A stretch of DNA of 64,000 nucleotides from Orbaceae bacterium ESL0727. GTDB taxonomy: Bacteria > Pseudomonadota > Gammaproteobacteria > Enterobacterales > Orbaceae. The notes below the pieces were generated by a model. The model was not told the origin of the DNA and made no database searches. It saw only the letters and a list, made by a program, of their open reading frames with translations. Each line of letters begins with the position of its first letter. Positions within the stretch are counted from its first letter, which is position 1. The position numbers and the translations under genes are program-made. Location: positions 1,612,001 through 1,676,000 of the forward strand of contig JAQTHY010000001.1 in assembly GCA_029433345.1 (NCBI GenBank), in the 5' to 3' direction. Of this stretch, positions 19,809 to 29,465 are shown one piece after another.

Positions 19809-20345
19809 AAAGTTACTCGACTTAATTAACGTGAAGATTTTTTTATTATAACAGTTAACCCATGACAGCACCATGTTTACATAACCGCATAACGGTTGTT
19901 TATAAAGATCCAATAACGATAACTATTTTATAAAGTTTATAAAGATAGTAACTTTATAAAAACCATCATGTTATCTTTTCAATTATCCAAATCAACTGAT
20001 TGAAATGGGTAGTAGTTCTGAAAGTTCTGAACAAATATAGAGTTATTTTGATTTTTTTAAAACTTAACACAAGCGTTTGTATTTAGGTTAGGTAGCGCAA
20101 CCTTTATGGTCAAATGAATCAATTATTATGATAGATTGTATAACAAATCCTAGACGATTATTCTTTATGACGATAAGAATAGAATGAAATCATTTTATTA
20201 TTAATTAAATGTCATTATAATTGAGCATCAGTACCCCTAGATGGTGTGATATAGATTGTCGATTTTAGATCACATGATTTAGGTAAAATGATAAATAACA
20301 TGATAGATATAAGATACATATAACAAGGCTGCTAAGGATAAAAAT
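19809..20345. other. 537-bp divergent intergenic region (yffB / tal)
   Basis: AT-rich gap between divergent yffB and tal. It contains a half-copy of the dispersed 30-bp motif (TAGTAGTTCTGAAA at 20010-20023). TGTGAT and ATCACA occur about 19 bp apart near 20250-20280, too far apart for a CRP site. No RNA gene or supported small ORF was seen. Confidence 0.5.
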
Positions 20346-21296
20346 ATGAGTCAATTAGATGAATTTAAAAAGTTTACCATTGTCGTTGCTGATACAGGTG
20401 ATATCGATTCGATTAAACAGTTCTCGCCAGAAGATGCCACCACCAATCCATCCTTAGTTTTAAAAGCGGCACAATTACCGCAATATCAATCCTTAATTAA
20501 ATCGGCTGTCGATACCGCCAAAAAATTAGGCGGAACAAAAGAGACCATATTGGTCAATGCCTGTGATCAAATTGCGGTCAATATTGGAGTCGAAATTTTA
20601 AAAATTATTCCAGGCCGCATTTCAACTGAAGTCGATGCGAGACTTTCCTTTGACAAACAAGCGTGTATTGAAAAAGCGCGTAAACTTATTGCTTTATATA
20701 AAGAAAAGGGAATCGATAAATCAAGAATTTTGATTAAAATCGCCTCTACTTGGGAAGGTATCAAAGCTGCTGAAGTATTAGAAAAAGAAGGCATTCACTG
20801 CAACTTAACATTACTCTTTTCATTTGCGCAAGCGCGTGCTTGTGCCGAGGTCAACACCTTTTTAATTTCACCATTTGTTGGTCGAATTTATGATTGGTAT
20901 CAAGCGAAAAAACCGATCGAACCGTATGTTGCTGATGAAGATCCAGGGGTGATTTCAGTTCGTCATATCTATAATTACTATAAACAACATGCTTATAAAA
21001 CTATTGTGATGGGCGCCAGCTTCCGTAAGGTTGACCAGATTTTAGCCTTAGCCGGTTGTGATAGATTAACAATTTCTCCAAACCTGTTAGCAGAAATGCA
21101 AAAATCAAATGCGCCTGTGGTACGTAAATTAGATCCAAATCAGAAAGTAGTGGCGCGCCCTGCACCTATGACTGAATCTGAATTTAGATGGCAACATAAT
21201 AGTGATGCGATGGCGGTTGAAAAACTAGCTGAAGGTATTCGCGCCTTTGCTGTCGATCAAGGCAAACTTGAAGATATGGTGAGCAAACTATTATAA
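20346..21296 (+). CDS. tal: Transaldolase
   Basis: Transaldolase moves a dihydroxyacetone unit between sedoheptulose-7-phosphate and glyceraldehyde-3-phosphate in the non-oxidative pentose phosphate pathway. The 316-residue protein has DATTNPSL at residues 30-37, [11 protein letters not shown] at 93-103, the Schiff-base Lys131 in [22 protein letters not shown] and [11 protein letters not shown]. It aligns with E. coli TalB/TalA; I cannot tell which paralogue. tkt follows after 77 bp on the same strand, like talA-tktB in E. coli, so they are probably one operon. Confidence 0.97.
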   Translation: MSQLDEFKKFTIVVADTGDIDSIKQFSPEDATTNPSLVLKAAQLPQYQSLIKSAVDTAKKLGGTKETILVNACDQIAVNIGVEILKIIPGRISTEVDARLSFDKQACIEKARKLIALYKEKGIDKSRILIKIASTWEGIKAAEVLEKEGIHCNLTLLFSFAQARACAEVNTFLISPFVGRIYDWYQAKKPIEPYVADEDPGVISVRHIYNYYKQHAYKTIVMGASFRKVDQILALAGCDRLTISPNLLAEMQKSNAPVVRKLDPNQKVVARPAPMTESEFRWQHNSDAMAVEKLAEGIRAFAVDQGKLEDMVSKLL

Positions 21297-21373
21297 ATAA
21301 TCATCATAATTGACAATATCATTACCGATATTACCTTATAACTTTTAATTTCTACCGCTGGAGAATTAATTCA

Positions 21374-23380
21374 ATGAATTTAACTACACTCTCTCACCGT
21401 GAGTTAGCCAATGCGATAAGAGCATTGAGCATGGATGGTGTACAAAAAGCCAAATCAGGACACCCTGGTGCCCCTATGGGTATGGCTGATATGGCCGAAG
21501 TATTATGGCGTGGTTTTTTAAGACATAATCCAACTAATCCAAAATGGGCTGATCGTGACCGTTTTGTCTTGTCTAACGGTCATGCATCAATGCTAATTTA
21601 TAGCTTATTGCATCTAACTGGTTATGACGTCACCATCAACGATTTGCAAAATTTCCGTCAATTACATTCAAAAACTGCAGGGCACCCTGAATATGGTTAT
21701 GTTCCCGGTGTTGAAACAACTACGGGTCCTTTAGGACAAGGAATTGCTAATGCGGTCGGGATGGCTATTGCAGAAAAAACCTTAGCGGCACAATTTAATA
21801 AACCGGGTCATACAATTGTTGATCATTTCACCTATGTCTTTATGGGGGATGGTTGTATGATGGAAGGCATTTCGCACGAAGTCTGTTCGCTAGCAGGGAC
21901 ATTAAAATTAGGGAAACTGATTGCGTTTTATGACGATAATGGTATCTCGATTGATGGTAATGTCGAAGGATGGTTTACAGATGATACGGCAAAACGTTTT
22001 TATGCTTATCATTGGCATGTGATTCGTGATATTGATGGCCATGATGCAAAGGCAATTAAGCAGGCGATTGAAGAAGCACAAGCGGTTACCGATAAACCGT
22101 CTCTGCTGATCTGCAAAACGGTCATCGGTTTTGGTTCACCACATAAAGCGGGTAGTCATGATAGCCATGGGGCGCCATTGGGTGATGCTGAAGTTGCTGC
22201 AACACGGCAAGAATTGGGTTGGCAATATCCACCTTTTGAAATTCCAAAAGAGTATTATGCACAGTGGGATGCTAAAGCGAAAGGTCAGCAAATTGAATCA
22301 GAATGGAATACCCGTTTTGCCGCTTATGCTAAAGCATACCCTGAGTTAGCAAAAGAATTTACAAGACGAATTAAAGGTGATTTACCTGACAATTGGCAAC
22401 AAACTGCGAAAGCCTTTGTTGAAAAACTACAAGCTAATCCAGCAACCATTGCGACACGAAAAGCTTCACAAAATGCTATCGAAGCCTATGCACATGTGTT
22501 ACCAGAATTTTTAGGTGGATCAGCAGATTTAGCGCCAAGTAACCTAACTATGTGGTCAGGTTCGAAAGAGATTTTGAAAAATCCAGATGGTAACTATATC
22601 CATTATGGTGTCCGTGAATTTGGTATGTCAGCTATTATGAATGGTATTACTTTACATGGTGGCTTTATTCCTTATGGTGCGACATTCTTAATGTTTATGG
22701 AATATGCGCGTAATGCAGTGCGAATGGCCGCGTTAATGAAGATTCGTACATTATTTGTTTATACACATGATTCGATTGGATTAGGTGAAGATGGCCCAAC
22801 TCATCAACCGGTAGAACAGATGGCAATGTTGCGTGTAACACCGAATGTCAGTACCTGGCGACCTTGTGATCAAGTCGAAGCTGCAATTGCTTGGCAATAT
22901 GCCATTGAACACAAAGATGGCCCAACCGCGCTTGTCTTTTCTAGACAGAATCTAAAACAACAAGATCGTACTGCAAAACAGCTTGCGGATGTTTATCGTG
23001 GTGGTTATATCTTAAAAGATTGTAGCGGAGCCCCTGAACTGATTATTATTGCCACCGGTTCAGAAGTGGAATTAGCGGTAGAAGCTTATAATGTATTAAC
23101 GCAATCCGGTAAGAAAGTGCGTGTTATTTCTATGCCATCAACTGATACATTTGATAAACAAGATGCGGCATATAAAGAATCTGTTCTTCCATCAACTGTG
23201 ACTGCTCGTCTGGCGATTGAAGCGGGTATTGTGGATTCGATGTACAAATATGTGGGGCTGAATGGTAAAATTATTGGTATGACAACATTTGGTGAATCCG
23301 CACCTGCTGAACAACTTTTCAAAGAGTTTGGTTTTACGGTAGATAATGTATTGGCTAAGGCTGAATCATTGTTGAAGTAA
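21374..23380 (+). CDS. tkt: Transketolase
   Basis: Transketolase transfers two-carbon units between pentose-pathway sugars using thiamine diphosphate. The 668-residue protein shows [18 protein letters not shown] at the N-terminus, [20 protein letters not shown], the ThDP/Mg motif [12 protein letters not shown], and the pyrimidine domain with [15 protein letters not shown]. Length is near the E. coli enzymes (663-667). It is the distal gene of the tal-tkt pair and ends at a strong bidirectional terminator. Confidence 0.97.
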   Translation: MNLTTLSHRELANAIRALSMDGVQKAKSGHPGAPMGMADMAEVLWRGFLRHNPTNPKWADRDRFVLSNGHASMLIYSLLHLTGYDVTINDLQNFRQLHSKTAGHPEYGYVPGVETTTGPLGQGIANAVGMAIAEKTLAAQFNKPGHTIVDHFTYVFMGDGCMMEGISHEVCSLAGTLKLGKLIAFYDDNGISIDGNVEGWFTDDTAKRFYAYHWHVIRDIDGHDAKAIKQAIEEAQAVTDKPSLLICKTVIGFGSPHKAGSHDSHGAPLGDAEVAATRQELGWQYPPFEIPKEYYAQWDAKAKGQQIESEWNTRFAAYAKAYPELAKEFTRRIKGDLPDNWQQTAKAFVEKLQANPATIATRKASQNAIEAYAHVLPEFLGGSADLAPSNLTMWSGSKEILKNPDGNYIHYGVREFGMSAIMNGITLHGGFIPYGATFLMFMEYARNAVRMAALMKIRTLFVYTHDSIGLGEDGPTHQPVEQMAMLRVTPNVSTWRPCDQVEAAIAWQYAIEHKDGPTALVFSRQNLKQQDRTAKQLADVYRGGYILKDCSGAPELIIIATGSEVELAVEAYNVLTQSGKKVRVISMPSTDTFDKQDAAYKESVLPSTVTARLAIEAGIVDSMYKYVGLNGKIIGMTTFGESAPAEQLFKEFGFTVDNVLAKAESLLK

Positions 23381-23391
23381 TGGTTGTGAAT

Positions 23392-23430
23392 AGGTTTTAT
23401 TCCGTCGGCTATGTTGGCGGAATAAAACCT
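23392..23430. terminator. Bidirectional terminator between tkt and norM
   Basis: A perfect 13-bp stem: AGGTTTTATTCCG (23392-23404) with CGGAATAAAACCT (23418-23430). The A/T-rich outer stem supplies a T-rich 3' side on both strands, fitting the convergent genes. Confidence 0.85.
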
Positions 23431-23455
23431 TGATCTTAATAGCAATAAACTACTT

Positions 23456-24904
23456 TTATCGTGATGCTCGTTTTAGAATGATATCAGTAGGTTGTTTTTG
23501 AATGTAAATTGTTCTTGCCATCAACAAAATAGCGGCGATTGAAAGCCCAACAATAAAACCGATCCAAAATCCTGCTGCACCTAATGGTGACTTTGTGAGG
23601 ATATCCGTTAATCCTAATAAATACCCTACTGGTAAACCAACGATCCAATACGAAAATAAGGTAATAAATAGAATACTTTTGGTATCTTTATAGCCACGCA
23701 GTACATTACTGGCTACCACTTGTAAATAATCAAACACTTGGTAGATAGCCAGTAAAATAATCAATTGCATACAGATGACAAACACCGCGTGTTCGCTAGT
23801 AAACATGACAATAAATGGTTTTTTAAAGATAATTAAAATAAGCGCTACAACTAACGAGGTGATTAAAGCAATCGTTAAACTAATGTAGGCAGTCTGTTTA
23901 GCTAATAACGGTTTCCCTTTGCCGAGTAAATAACCGACACGAATACTGGTAGCGACCCCTAAGGAGAGTGGGATAGCAAAGGTCATACTACTAATGGTAA
24001 AGATAATTTGATGAGCGGCAACCACAATTTTGCCAAGCGGAGCGATCAAGAGCGCAACGACTGAAAATAGACTTACCTCGAAAAAGTAGGCTAGGGCGAG
24101 TGGCGTTCCTAGTGCGATAATACGTTTAATCACAACCAGATCAATAACTTTAGTTAAGGTTGTTTTCTGAATATCACGTTGACTGTGTGTCGTTAAGGTG
24201 AAAATTTTAATTAAAATAAACATCAACCAAAAAATAATTGCTGCCGTAATACCACAACCGACCCCACCAAAGGCAGGTAAGCCTAATTTACCGTAAATTA
24301 AAATATAATTGATGGGAATATTAGCTATTAAAGCTAGGAACATAATCACCATCGCCGGTTTTGTGTTAGACAGTCCTTCACATTGATTACGATAGACAAG
24401 AAAATATAAAAAGCCAGGTGCGCCCCACATAATGGCACGTAAAAAATGGACTGCCACGGTAACCATTTCAGGATCAATCGGGTGGTCATCTGTGCTACTA
24501 AGCATAATCAGCTTATCGGCATGATATAAAAACAACATCATAATAATTGATAAGCATGTCGCGATAATCAATCCTTGCCGCGTATGGTTGGCAATCTGAT
24601 CACGTTTTGACGCGCCATTAAGATTCGCAATAATAGGGGTGAGAACTGAAAGTAATCCTTGTCCAAATAAGATTGTTGGTAACCAAATAGACACAGCAAT
24701 AGCCACACCGGATAACGCAGTTGCGCTATAATGACCCGCCATGATAGTGTCAACAAAGGTAATGGCTGTTTGCGATACCTGCGCAAGAATCACTGGAATT
24801 GCCAGTTTTATGATATTTTTTGCTTCGCGGAGGTTTTTATTTTGTAAAGAACTGTTTTGTTCTAAACTGTTTTGCTCTAAATTTTTTTGAGAAATGGATT
24901 TCAT
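23456..24904 (-). CDS. MATE family multidrug/Na+ antiporter (NorM/MdtK type)
   Basis: An inner-membrane MATE exporter with twelve predicted helices in two halves. It follows E. coli MdtK closely: AIPVILAQVSQTAITFVDTIMAGHYSA, SIWLPTILFGQGLL, YRNQCEGLSNTKPAM, NIPINYILIYG, LRGYKDTKSI and the C-terminal ILKRASR. The 482-residue protein has about 25 extra N-terminal residues, built from in-frame 15-bp repeats encoding LEQNS units (DNA 24836-24880). The rimO stop lies 11 bp upstream on the same strand, suggesting co-transcription. Substrates cannot be inferred from sequence. Confidence 0.9.
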   Translation of the reverse strand: MKSISQKNLEQNSLEQNSSLQNKNLREAKNIIKLAIPVILAQVSQTAITFVDTIMAGHYSATALSGVAIAVSIWLPTILFGQGLLSVLTPIIANLNGASKRDQIANHTRQGLIIATCLSIIMMLFLYHADKLIMLSSTDDHPIDPEMVTVAVHFLRAIMWGAPGFLYFLVYRNQCEGLSNTKPAMVIMFLALIANIPINYILIYGKLGLPAFGGVGCGITAAIIFWLMFILIKIFTLTTHSQRDIQKTTLTKVIDLVVIKRIIALGTPLALAYFFEVSLFSVVALLIAPLGKIVVAAHQIIFTISSMTFAIPLSLGVATSIRVGYLLGKGKPLLAKQTAYISLTIALITSLVVALILIIFKKPFIVMFTSEHAVFVICMQLIILLAIYQVFDYLQVVASNVLRGYKDTKSILFITLFSYWIVGLPVGYLLGLTDILTKSPLGAAGFWIGFIVGLSIAAILLMARTIYIQKQPTDIILKRASR

Positions 24905-24915
24905 TTTATTTACGA

Positions 24916-26241
24916 TTACAGCTTAATCGTTCCCCATAAATCATATTCGTCAGCATGTTCTATTGTGACAGGCACAATATCGCCGATATTAACATTTTTT
25001 TCTTCATTTAAGTAAACAACACCATCGATTTCTGGTGCGTCTGCCATACTACGGCCAATCGCGCCTTCTTCATCAACTTCATCAATAATGACTGGAATGG
25101 TTTTCCCTATTTTGGCGCATAATTTTTGTGCTGAAATAGTTTGTTGCAATTGCATAAAACGATCAAAGCGCTGTTGTTTGATCTCTTCCGGCACTGGATT
25201 AGCTAACTGATTGGCTGCGGCACCTTCGACAGGACTATATTGGAAACAGCCCACTCGATCTAATTGTGCTTGTGATAAAAAATCGAGTAACAGCTCGAAG
25301 TCTTGCTCGGTTTCACCAGGATAACCGACAATAAAGGTTGATCGTAAGGTAATATCTGGGCAAATTTCACGCCATTTATGAATGCGCTCAACTGTTTTTT
25401 CAATACTGCCTGGACGTTTCATCGATTTCAAAATAGCAGGGCTTGCATGTTGCAAAGGTACATCTAAATAAGGCAGAATCTTCCCTTCAGCCATTAAGGG
25501 AATTAACTTATCCACGCTAGGGTAAGGGTAGACATAATGTAGTCTCACCCAAACACCTAACGTTGCTAGCTGTTCACAAAGCGTTTGGATATCAGTTTTT
25601 ATCGGCATACCGTTCCAAAAATGGGTGCGATATTTACTGTCGGCACCATAAGCCGATGTATCTTGTGCGATCACTAATAACTCTTTTACGCCACTATCAA
25701 CTAAGCGCTTTGCTTCATCTAATACATTACCAATCGGGCGGCTAACCATATCACCACGCAATGATGGGATAATACAAAACGTACAACGATGGTTGCAGCC
25801 TTCCGAAATTTTGAGATATGCAAAATGTTTAGGTGTCAGTTTAATACCTTGCTTTGGTACTAAGCTAGTATAGGGATTATAGGCTGGTTTAGGTGCATAT
25901 TTGTTGACATGTCTAAGTACTGTTTCGTAACTGTGTGGTCCCGAAATTTCGAGTACTTTTGGGTGAATAGTGCGAATTTGATCTTCTTTTGCGCCAAGGC
26001 AACCTGTGACAATCACTTTGCCATTTTCATGAAGCGCTTCACCAATAGCGCTAAGTGACTCTTGTACGGCACTATCAATGAATCCGCAAGTATTGACAAT
26101 GACTAAATCTGCATTGTCATAACTGGATACAACTTGATAACCTTGTGTGCGTAACTCTGTCAAAATACGTTCTGAGTCGACCAAATTTTTGGGACAACCT
26201 AAACTCACAAATCCAATAGTAGGCGAGGTAGTATTCATCAT
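24916..26241 (-). CDS. rimO: Ribosomal protein S12 methylthiotransferase RimO
   Basis: RimO is a radical-SAM enzyme that methylthiolates an aspartate of ribosomal protein S12. The N-terminal methylthiotransferase domain has the three cluster cysteines Cys16, Cys52 and Cys81; the radical-SAM cluster CNHRCTFC supplies Cys149, Cys153 and Cys156; a C-terminal TRAM domain follows (about 375-441). The sequence matches E. coli RimO (441 residues, identical length). The start [19 protein letters not shown] could be either of two adjacent ATGs. The MATE gene follows on the same strand. Confidence 0.96.
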   Translation of the reverse strand: MMNTTSPTIGFVSLGCPKNLVDSERILTELRTQGYQVVSSYDNADLVIVNTCGFIDSAVQESLSAIGEALHENGKVIVTGCLGAKEDQIRTIHPKVLEISGPHSYETVLRHVNKYAPKPAYNPYTSLVPKQGIKLTPKHFAYLKISEGCNHRCTFCIIPSLRGDMVSRPIGNVLDEAKRLVDSGVKELLVIAQDTSAYGADSKYRTHFWNGMPIKTDIQTLCEQLATLGVWVRLHYVYPYPSVDKLIPLMAEGKILPYLDVPLQHASPAILKSMKRPGSIEKTVERIHKWREICPDITLRSTFIVGYPGETEQDFELLLDFLSQAQLDRVGCFQYSPVEGAAANQLANPVPEEIKQQRFDRFMQLQQTISAQKLCAKIGKTIPVIIDEVDEEGAIGRSMADAPEIDGVVYLNEEKNVNIGDIVPVTIEHADEYDLWGTIKL

Positions 26242-26575
26242 TATATTTATATTAAAATGTTATGGTTATATGGTATGATATGAAAAATCAATTGGTTAAT
26301 TATGTGAAATAAAACAGCGCTATTCTAACACAATCAAATCTATTGAGATATAGATTTTCTTTCCAGATGTAGGTTACTCCTTTGTTTTATGATATTGATT
26401 GTTGTAAGGTGATGTCGATTCTTTTCGTCCAGATCATAAGAAATATTCGATAGATATACCTTTTCTGAGCAGTTAACAAGGTAATTGTGATAAATGACTG
26501 GGCGATATAGGCGAATTTAAGTATAATTATGTTCATTTAGAGCATTAGTTTTTATCAAAGGAGGAAAATGCGGAA
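26242..26575. other. 334-bp divergent intergenic region (rimO / potF-like)
   Basis: AT-rich promoter region. TATAAT occurs at about 26523 and AAAGGAGG just before the potF-like start; no well-spaced -35 partner was found. No hairpin followed by a T run and no RNA gene were seen. Confidence 0.45.
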
Positions 26576-27682
26576 ATGCTAAGAAAAAGGCTTAGCTTGA
26601 TAATTTTAATGGTGTCATTTGTGATTTTTCCGTCGTTGTTGTCTATAAAGTCAGCATTAGCACAATCGAAAATATTACATGTTTATAATTGGTCTGATTA
26701 TATTGCACCTAATACGGTACCTGACTTTGAGAAGTTAACGCATATTAAAGTCATTTATGATGTTTTTGATTCTAACGAAGTGCTTGATGGTAAATTAACA
26801 ACGGGTAATATCGGCTATGATATTGTTGTTCCTACCGATGCCTTTCTAGCACGTCAAATTAAAATTGGTATTTATCAAGCATTAGATAAATCCAAGTTAC
26901 CCAATTATTCCCACTTAGATCCTGATTTAATGCGATTTGTTGAGCTTCATGATCCTGGTGCACGCTATTCCATCCCTTATATGTGGCAATCAACTGGTAT
27001 TGGTTATAATATCGATAAAGTTAAGGAAGTTTTGGGTGATAATGCGCCATTAGATAGTTGGGATCTGATTTTAAAACCTGAAAATCTCAAAAAATTAAGT
27101 CAATGTGGTGTCGCTTTTTTAGATGCACCGAGTGCCGTGTTCCCGATTGTGTTAAATTATCAAGGTAAAGATCCGAATAGTCATAACGAGGCCGATTATC
27201 CACCAGCCGTCGAGTTACTATCGACATTACGTCCTTATATTACCTATTTCCACTCCTCAAAATATATTAATGATTTAGCTTCTGGTGATATTTGTGTCGC
27301 AATTGGGCACTCGGGTGATGTATTACAGGCGCAGTTCTCGTCGGCCAAAAATGTGAAAATTGGCTACTTTGTCCCTAAAGAGGGCGGTATTATTTCATTT
27401 GATATGCTTGCCATCCCGAAAGAGGCCAAAAACGTTGACGAAGCCTACCAATTCTTGAATTATTTATTAGATCCTAAAGTGATCGCCAATATTAGTAATC
27501 AAACCTTCTTCCCCAATGTTAATAAAGATGCAATCCCATATTTAAAACCTGAAATTCTCAATAATCCAGCAATTTATCCACCTAAAGCAGTTTATAAGAT
27601 CCTTTTTCCAATAAAAGAACAACCTGCCAATATTGACCGTTTAATGTCACGTTTGTGGGTTAAAGTATTAACGGATAAGTGA
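26576..27682 (+). CDS. Periplasmic polyamine-binding protein, PotF-like
   Basis: A 368-residue periplasmic solute-binding protein with a signal peptide ending near SALAQS (residue 30). It aligns throughout with E. coli PotF (putrescine receptor): HVYNWSDYIAPNTV, KVIYDVFDSNEVLDGKL, PYMWQSTGIGYN, NAPLDSWDLILKPENL, FHSSKYINDLASGDICVAIG and DEAYQFLNYLLDP. Some ligand-pocket positions differ from PotF: DAPEEVF is DAPSAVF and AIGWAGDVW is AIGHSGDVL. No potGHI permease genes adjoin it, so it is an orphan receptor here. AAAGGAGG upstream of the ATG is a strong ribosome binding site. Confidence 0.88.
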   Translation: MLRKRLSLIILMVSFVIFPSLLSIKSALAQSKILHVYNWSDYIAPNTVPDFEKLTHIKVIYDVFDSNEVLDGKLTTGNIGYDIVVPTDAFLARQIKIGIYQALDKSKLPNYSHLDPDLMRFVELHDPGARYSIPYMWQSTGIGYNIDKVKEVLGDNAPLDSWDLILKPENLKKLSQCGVAFLDAPSAVFPIVLNYQGKDPNSHNEADYPPAVELLSTLRPYITYFHSSKYINDLASGDICVAIGHSGDVLQAQFSSAKNVKIGYFVPKEGGIISFDMLAIPKEAKNVDEAYQFLNYLLDPKVIANISNQTFFPNVNKDAIPYLKPEILNNPAIYPPKAVYKILFPIKEQPANIDRLMSRLWVKVLTDK

Positions 27683-27695
27683 TTTATTGAAGGTT

Positions 27696-27730
27696 TTGAA
27701 GGATGGCAAGTTATTTTGTCCATCCTTCAA
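27696..27730 (+). terminator. Terminator-like hairpin after the potF-like gene
   Basis: TTGAAGGATGG (27696-27706) pairs perfectly with CCATCCTTCAA (27720-27730), an 11-bp stem with a 13-nt loop. It is followed by the T-rich TCTAATTAATTGTTT. Confidence 0.65.
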
Positions 27731-27814
27731 TCTAATTAATTGTTTGATTAACACAATGTTAGTGATACAATTTAGCGAAAGGCAGAGTTAACTGCCAATC
27801 TCTAAGCGTTCGGT

Positions 27815-28360
27815 TTATTGAAATTCTGGATCCGGTTTATGGGTGACTCTATTTCTTAAATCTCGTCGCATTATTTCGATAACCCAAATCCAAAGTATAG
27901 TACCAAAAGCTTCTGAAAATATTTCATCAAATCGGAGATCCCATACCGGAACAGATATGCCTAGTATTGGCATGGCAATGCCGTGGAATAAAATGGCAAC
28001 CAGTAAACCAAAAACAATACCTTGCAACATTTTTACTTTAGGGAATATTTCGGCAGCGACGCAATAGATGACACCCCAAACAATTGAAAAGATAATATGA
28101 ACAAGATTGCCACCAAAATAGACAGCTTGTTCAGAATAGGTATAAACCCAGCTAGATACATCAATTCCCAATTTTTTTAATAATAAGACCGGTGGTGCAC
28201 CTTCATCGATTAATCGTGGCGGGAAAATCCCTTCGGTACCACTTTTGACTAATGCAGATATAAAACCAGTGACAATACCAATCCAAATAGCTGTAAAATA
28301 GCAGCGCGTATCGGATTTGGTCGTTTGAAATAAACCATTTACTCTAGTTTGATCACCCAT
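27815..28360 (-). CDS. yagU: YagU-family (DUF1440) inner-membrane protein
   Basis: A 181-residue membrane protein of the YagU/DUF1440 family; in E. coli YagU has been linked to acid resistance, but its activity is unknown. Family landmarks are GIVTGFISALVKSGTEGIFPPR, GGNLVHIIFSIVWGVIYCVAAEIFPK, MPILGISVPVWDLRFDE and the cytoplasmic end MRRDLRNRVTHKPDPE, which is nearly the E. coli sequence. About four hydrophobic segments. It is shorter than E. coli YagU (204) in the first periplasmic loop. Monocistronic. Confidence 0.87.
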   Translation of the reverse strand: MGDQTRVNGLFQTTKSDTRCYFTAIWIGIVTGFISALVKSGTEGIFPPRLIDEGAPPVLLLKKLGIDVSSWVYTYSEQAVYFGGNLVHIIFSIVWGVIYCVAAEIFPKVKMLQGIVFGLLVAILFHGIAMPILGISVPVWDLRFDEIFSEAFGTILWIWVIEIMRRDLRNRVTHKPDPEFQ

Positions 28361-28758
28361 AGTTGATAACTCCTTAATTGATTCGGGTTATTCGATGGTA
28401 TAATTTTAATAGCATAATTGTAAATATATATTGGTGGTTAATAGCACTTTTCGTCTATATCCATTATTATTTAAATAGATGCTATTTTTATAGTCAATAT
28501 TGCATGGCTATTATCCACAAAATGTCAAAGCGTACTATTGTTAGCGCATGTTGAGATTAATATGCCTGATGATCAGCGTAAAACCAAGGATAACAGCATG
28601 TCTAATAGCCAATCTGTCATTTCACAGATAGATGTGCTTATACAAAATAAATGAGATGGTTAAAAAAGGTATAGCTACCCGATGACGATATGTATAATCC
28701 GGTAAAACAATAAAACAATAAAACAATAAAACAATAAAACAATAAGCCCGAGAAGGGC
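28361..28758. other. 398-bp intergenic region between yagU and hicB
   Basis: Contains the promoter side of yagU, a perfect 8-bp tandem array (28704-28743) and the hicAB terminator. A lone TTATCCACA at 28511-28519 equals the DnaA-box consensus but has no companions. No ORF with a ribosome binding site was found. Confidence 0.5.
28704..28743. repeat. Five perfect tandem copies of AAAACAAT
   Basis: Exact 8-bp repeats at 28704, 28712, 28720, 28728 and 28736, immediately past the hicAB terminator stem. On the minus strand they read as ATTGTTTT and so extend the T-rich tail of that terminator. Confidence 0.9.
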
Positions 28759-28760
28759 TT
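28744..28760 (-). terminator. hicAB intrinsic terminator overlapping the hicB stop
   Basis: AAGCCC (28744-28749) pairs with GGGCTT (28755-28760) around a 5-nt loop; on the minus strand the hairpin is followed by ATTGTTTTATTG. The stem overlaps the hicB stop codon (28759-28761). Confidence 0.7.
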
Positions 28761-29190
28761 ATTTGCATGATGATAATTCATGAGCTGCAGCTTGCGCTAG
28801 AAAATTACTTCTATCTTTATAAATAGGCGATGATTTTACTGCACTATCTATTCTATCGATTAAAATGTCGGGTAATGAGATATTGATCCGTTTTGATTTA
28901 CCTTCAAATTTAGATAAGTCAACATTGATAATTACCCAAGTATCATAATGAGCGTAGTTAGTATCGTTTTGGTATGAGATATGATCGTTATGTATATCTT
29001 TAATATTATATCCAGACGCAATCATATCTTCAACGACTAATAAGATAGCTTCCGTTGCCATAATTGGTATATTACTCTCATTGTCAGCAGCAGAAAAACA
29101 ATCGTATTTGTCGTTACACAATGCAGGAACAACGATTCCATAAGCCGTATTTTTATCTTTTGGTGTTTCAATACCCAAAGTAAAAAACAT
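28759..29190 (-). CDS. hicB: Antitoxin HicB
   Basis: HicB-family antitoxin that neutralises HicA and represses the operon. The N-terminal part is the degenerate RNase H-like domain (YGIVVPALCNDKYDCFSAAD, and the helix TEAILLVVEDMIASG). The C-terminal part (about 99-140: KRINISLPDILIDRIDSAVK, RSNFLAQAAAHEL) is a ribbon-helix-helix DNA-binding domain. It starts 13 bp after the hicA stop with a perfect GGAGG ribosome binding site, so toxin precedes antitoxin as is usual for hicAB. The strong Shine-Dalgarno differs from most genes in the window. Confidence 0.9.
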   Translation of the reverse strand: MFFTLGIETPKDKNTAYGIVVPALCNDKYDCFSAADNESNIPIMATEAILLVVEDMIASGYNIKDIHNDHISYQNDTNYAHYDTWVIINVDLSKFEGKSKRINISLPDILIDRIDSAVKSSPIYKDRSNFLAQAAAHELSSCK

Positions 29191-29203
29191 AATAACCTCC
29201 GAG

Positions 29204-29395
29204 TTAGCGAGCTATATAAGCCCCGCCGATTTTTTTTATCGATCTTACTGTGCCAACGGGTAAATCTGATTTTGGGTGCGGAACTGGGAACGTTTTCTTT
29301 GTTAGCGGTGAATAAAATATATGATGACTACCTCTAACTCTTTTTAAAACACACCCAGCACTAGTAAGTTCTTTTATCAGGTCAGTTGATTTCAT
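29204..29395 (-). CDS. hicA: mRNA interferase toxin HicA
   Basis: A 63-residue HicA toxin, a dsRBD-fold ribonuclease that cuts mRNA independently of the ribosome. The sequence has the family pattern: N-terminal LIKELTSAGCVLKRVRGSHH with the catalytic His (His24 or His25), then YSPLTKKTFPVPHPKSDLPVGTV cut by family residues, and IKKIGG near the end. A very strong ribosome binding site (TAGGAGGT) lies 5 nt before the ATG. No catalytic residue is missing, so it should be active and needs HicB. Confidence 0.92.
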   Translation of the reverse strand: MKSTDLIKELTSAGCVLKRVRGSHHIFYSPLTKKTFPVPHPKSDLPVGTVRSIKKIGGAYIAR

Positions 29396-29407
29396 ATTTA
29401 CCTCCTA

Positions 29408-29446
29408 ACCTGAACATCATTATACACACCAATACACACAGGTCAA
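29408..29446 (-). promoter_or_regulatory. hicAB promoter with flanking inverted repeat
   Basis: On the minus strand TTGACC (-35, complement of 29441-29446) and TATAAT (-10, complement of 29419-29424) are 16 bp apart. ACCTG at 29408-29412 and CAGGT at 29439-29443 form an inverted repeat that brackets the promoter core, a plausible HicB operator. Confidence 0.65.
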
Positions 29447-29465
29447 TGCAACTTATAGCGCTAAC

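Noticed and set aside
20250-20285. CRP-like TGTGAT...ATCACA upstream of tal
   Set aside because: The half-sites are about 19 bp apart, whereas CRP needs 6 bp between the TGTGA and TCACA cores.
28511-28519. TTATCCACA, the DnaA-box consensus
   Set aside because: It is a single 9-mer, and about half of one is expected by chance in 64 kb on both strands. No cluster, AT-rich unwinding element or dnaA/dnaN gene is near, so no origin is called.
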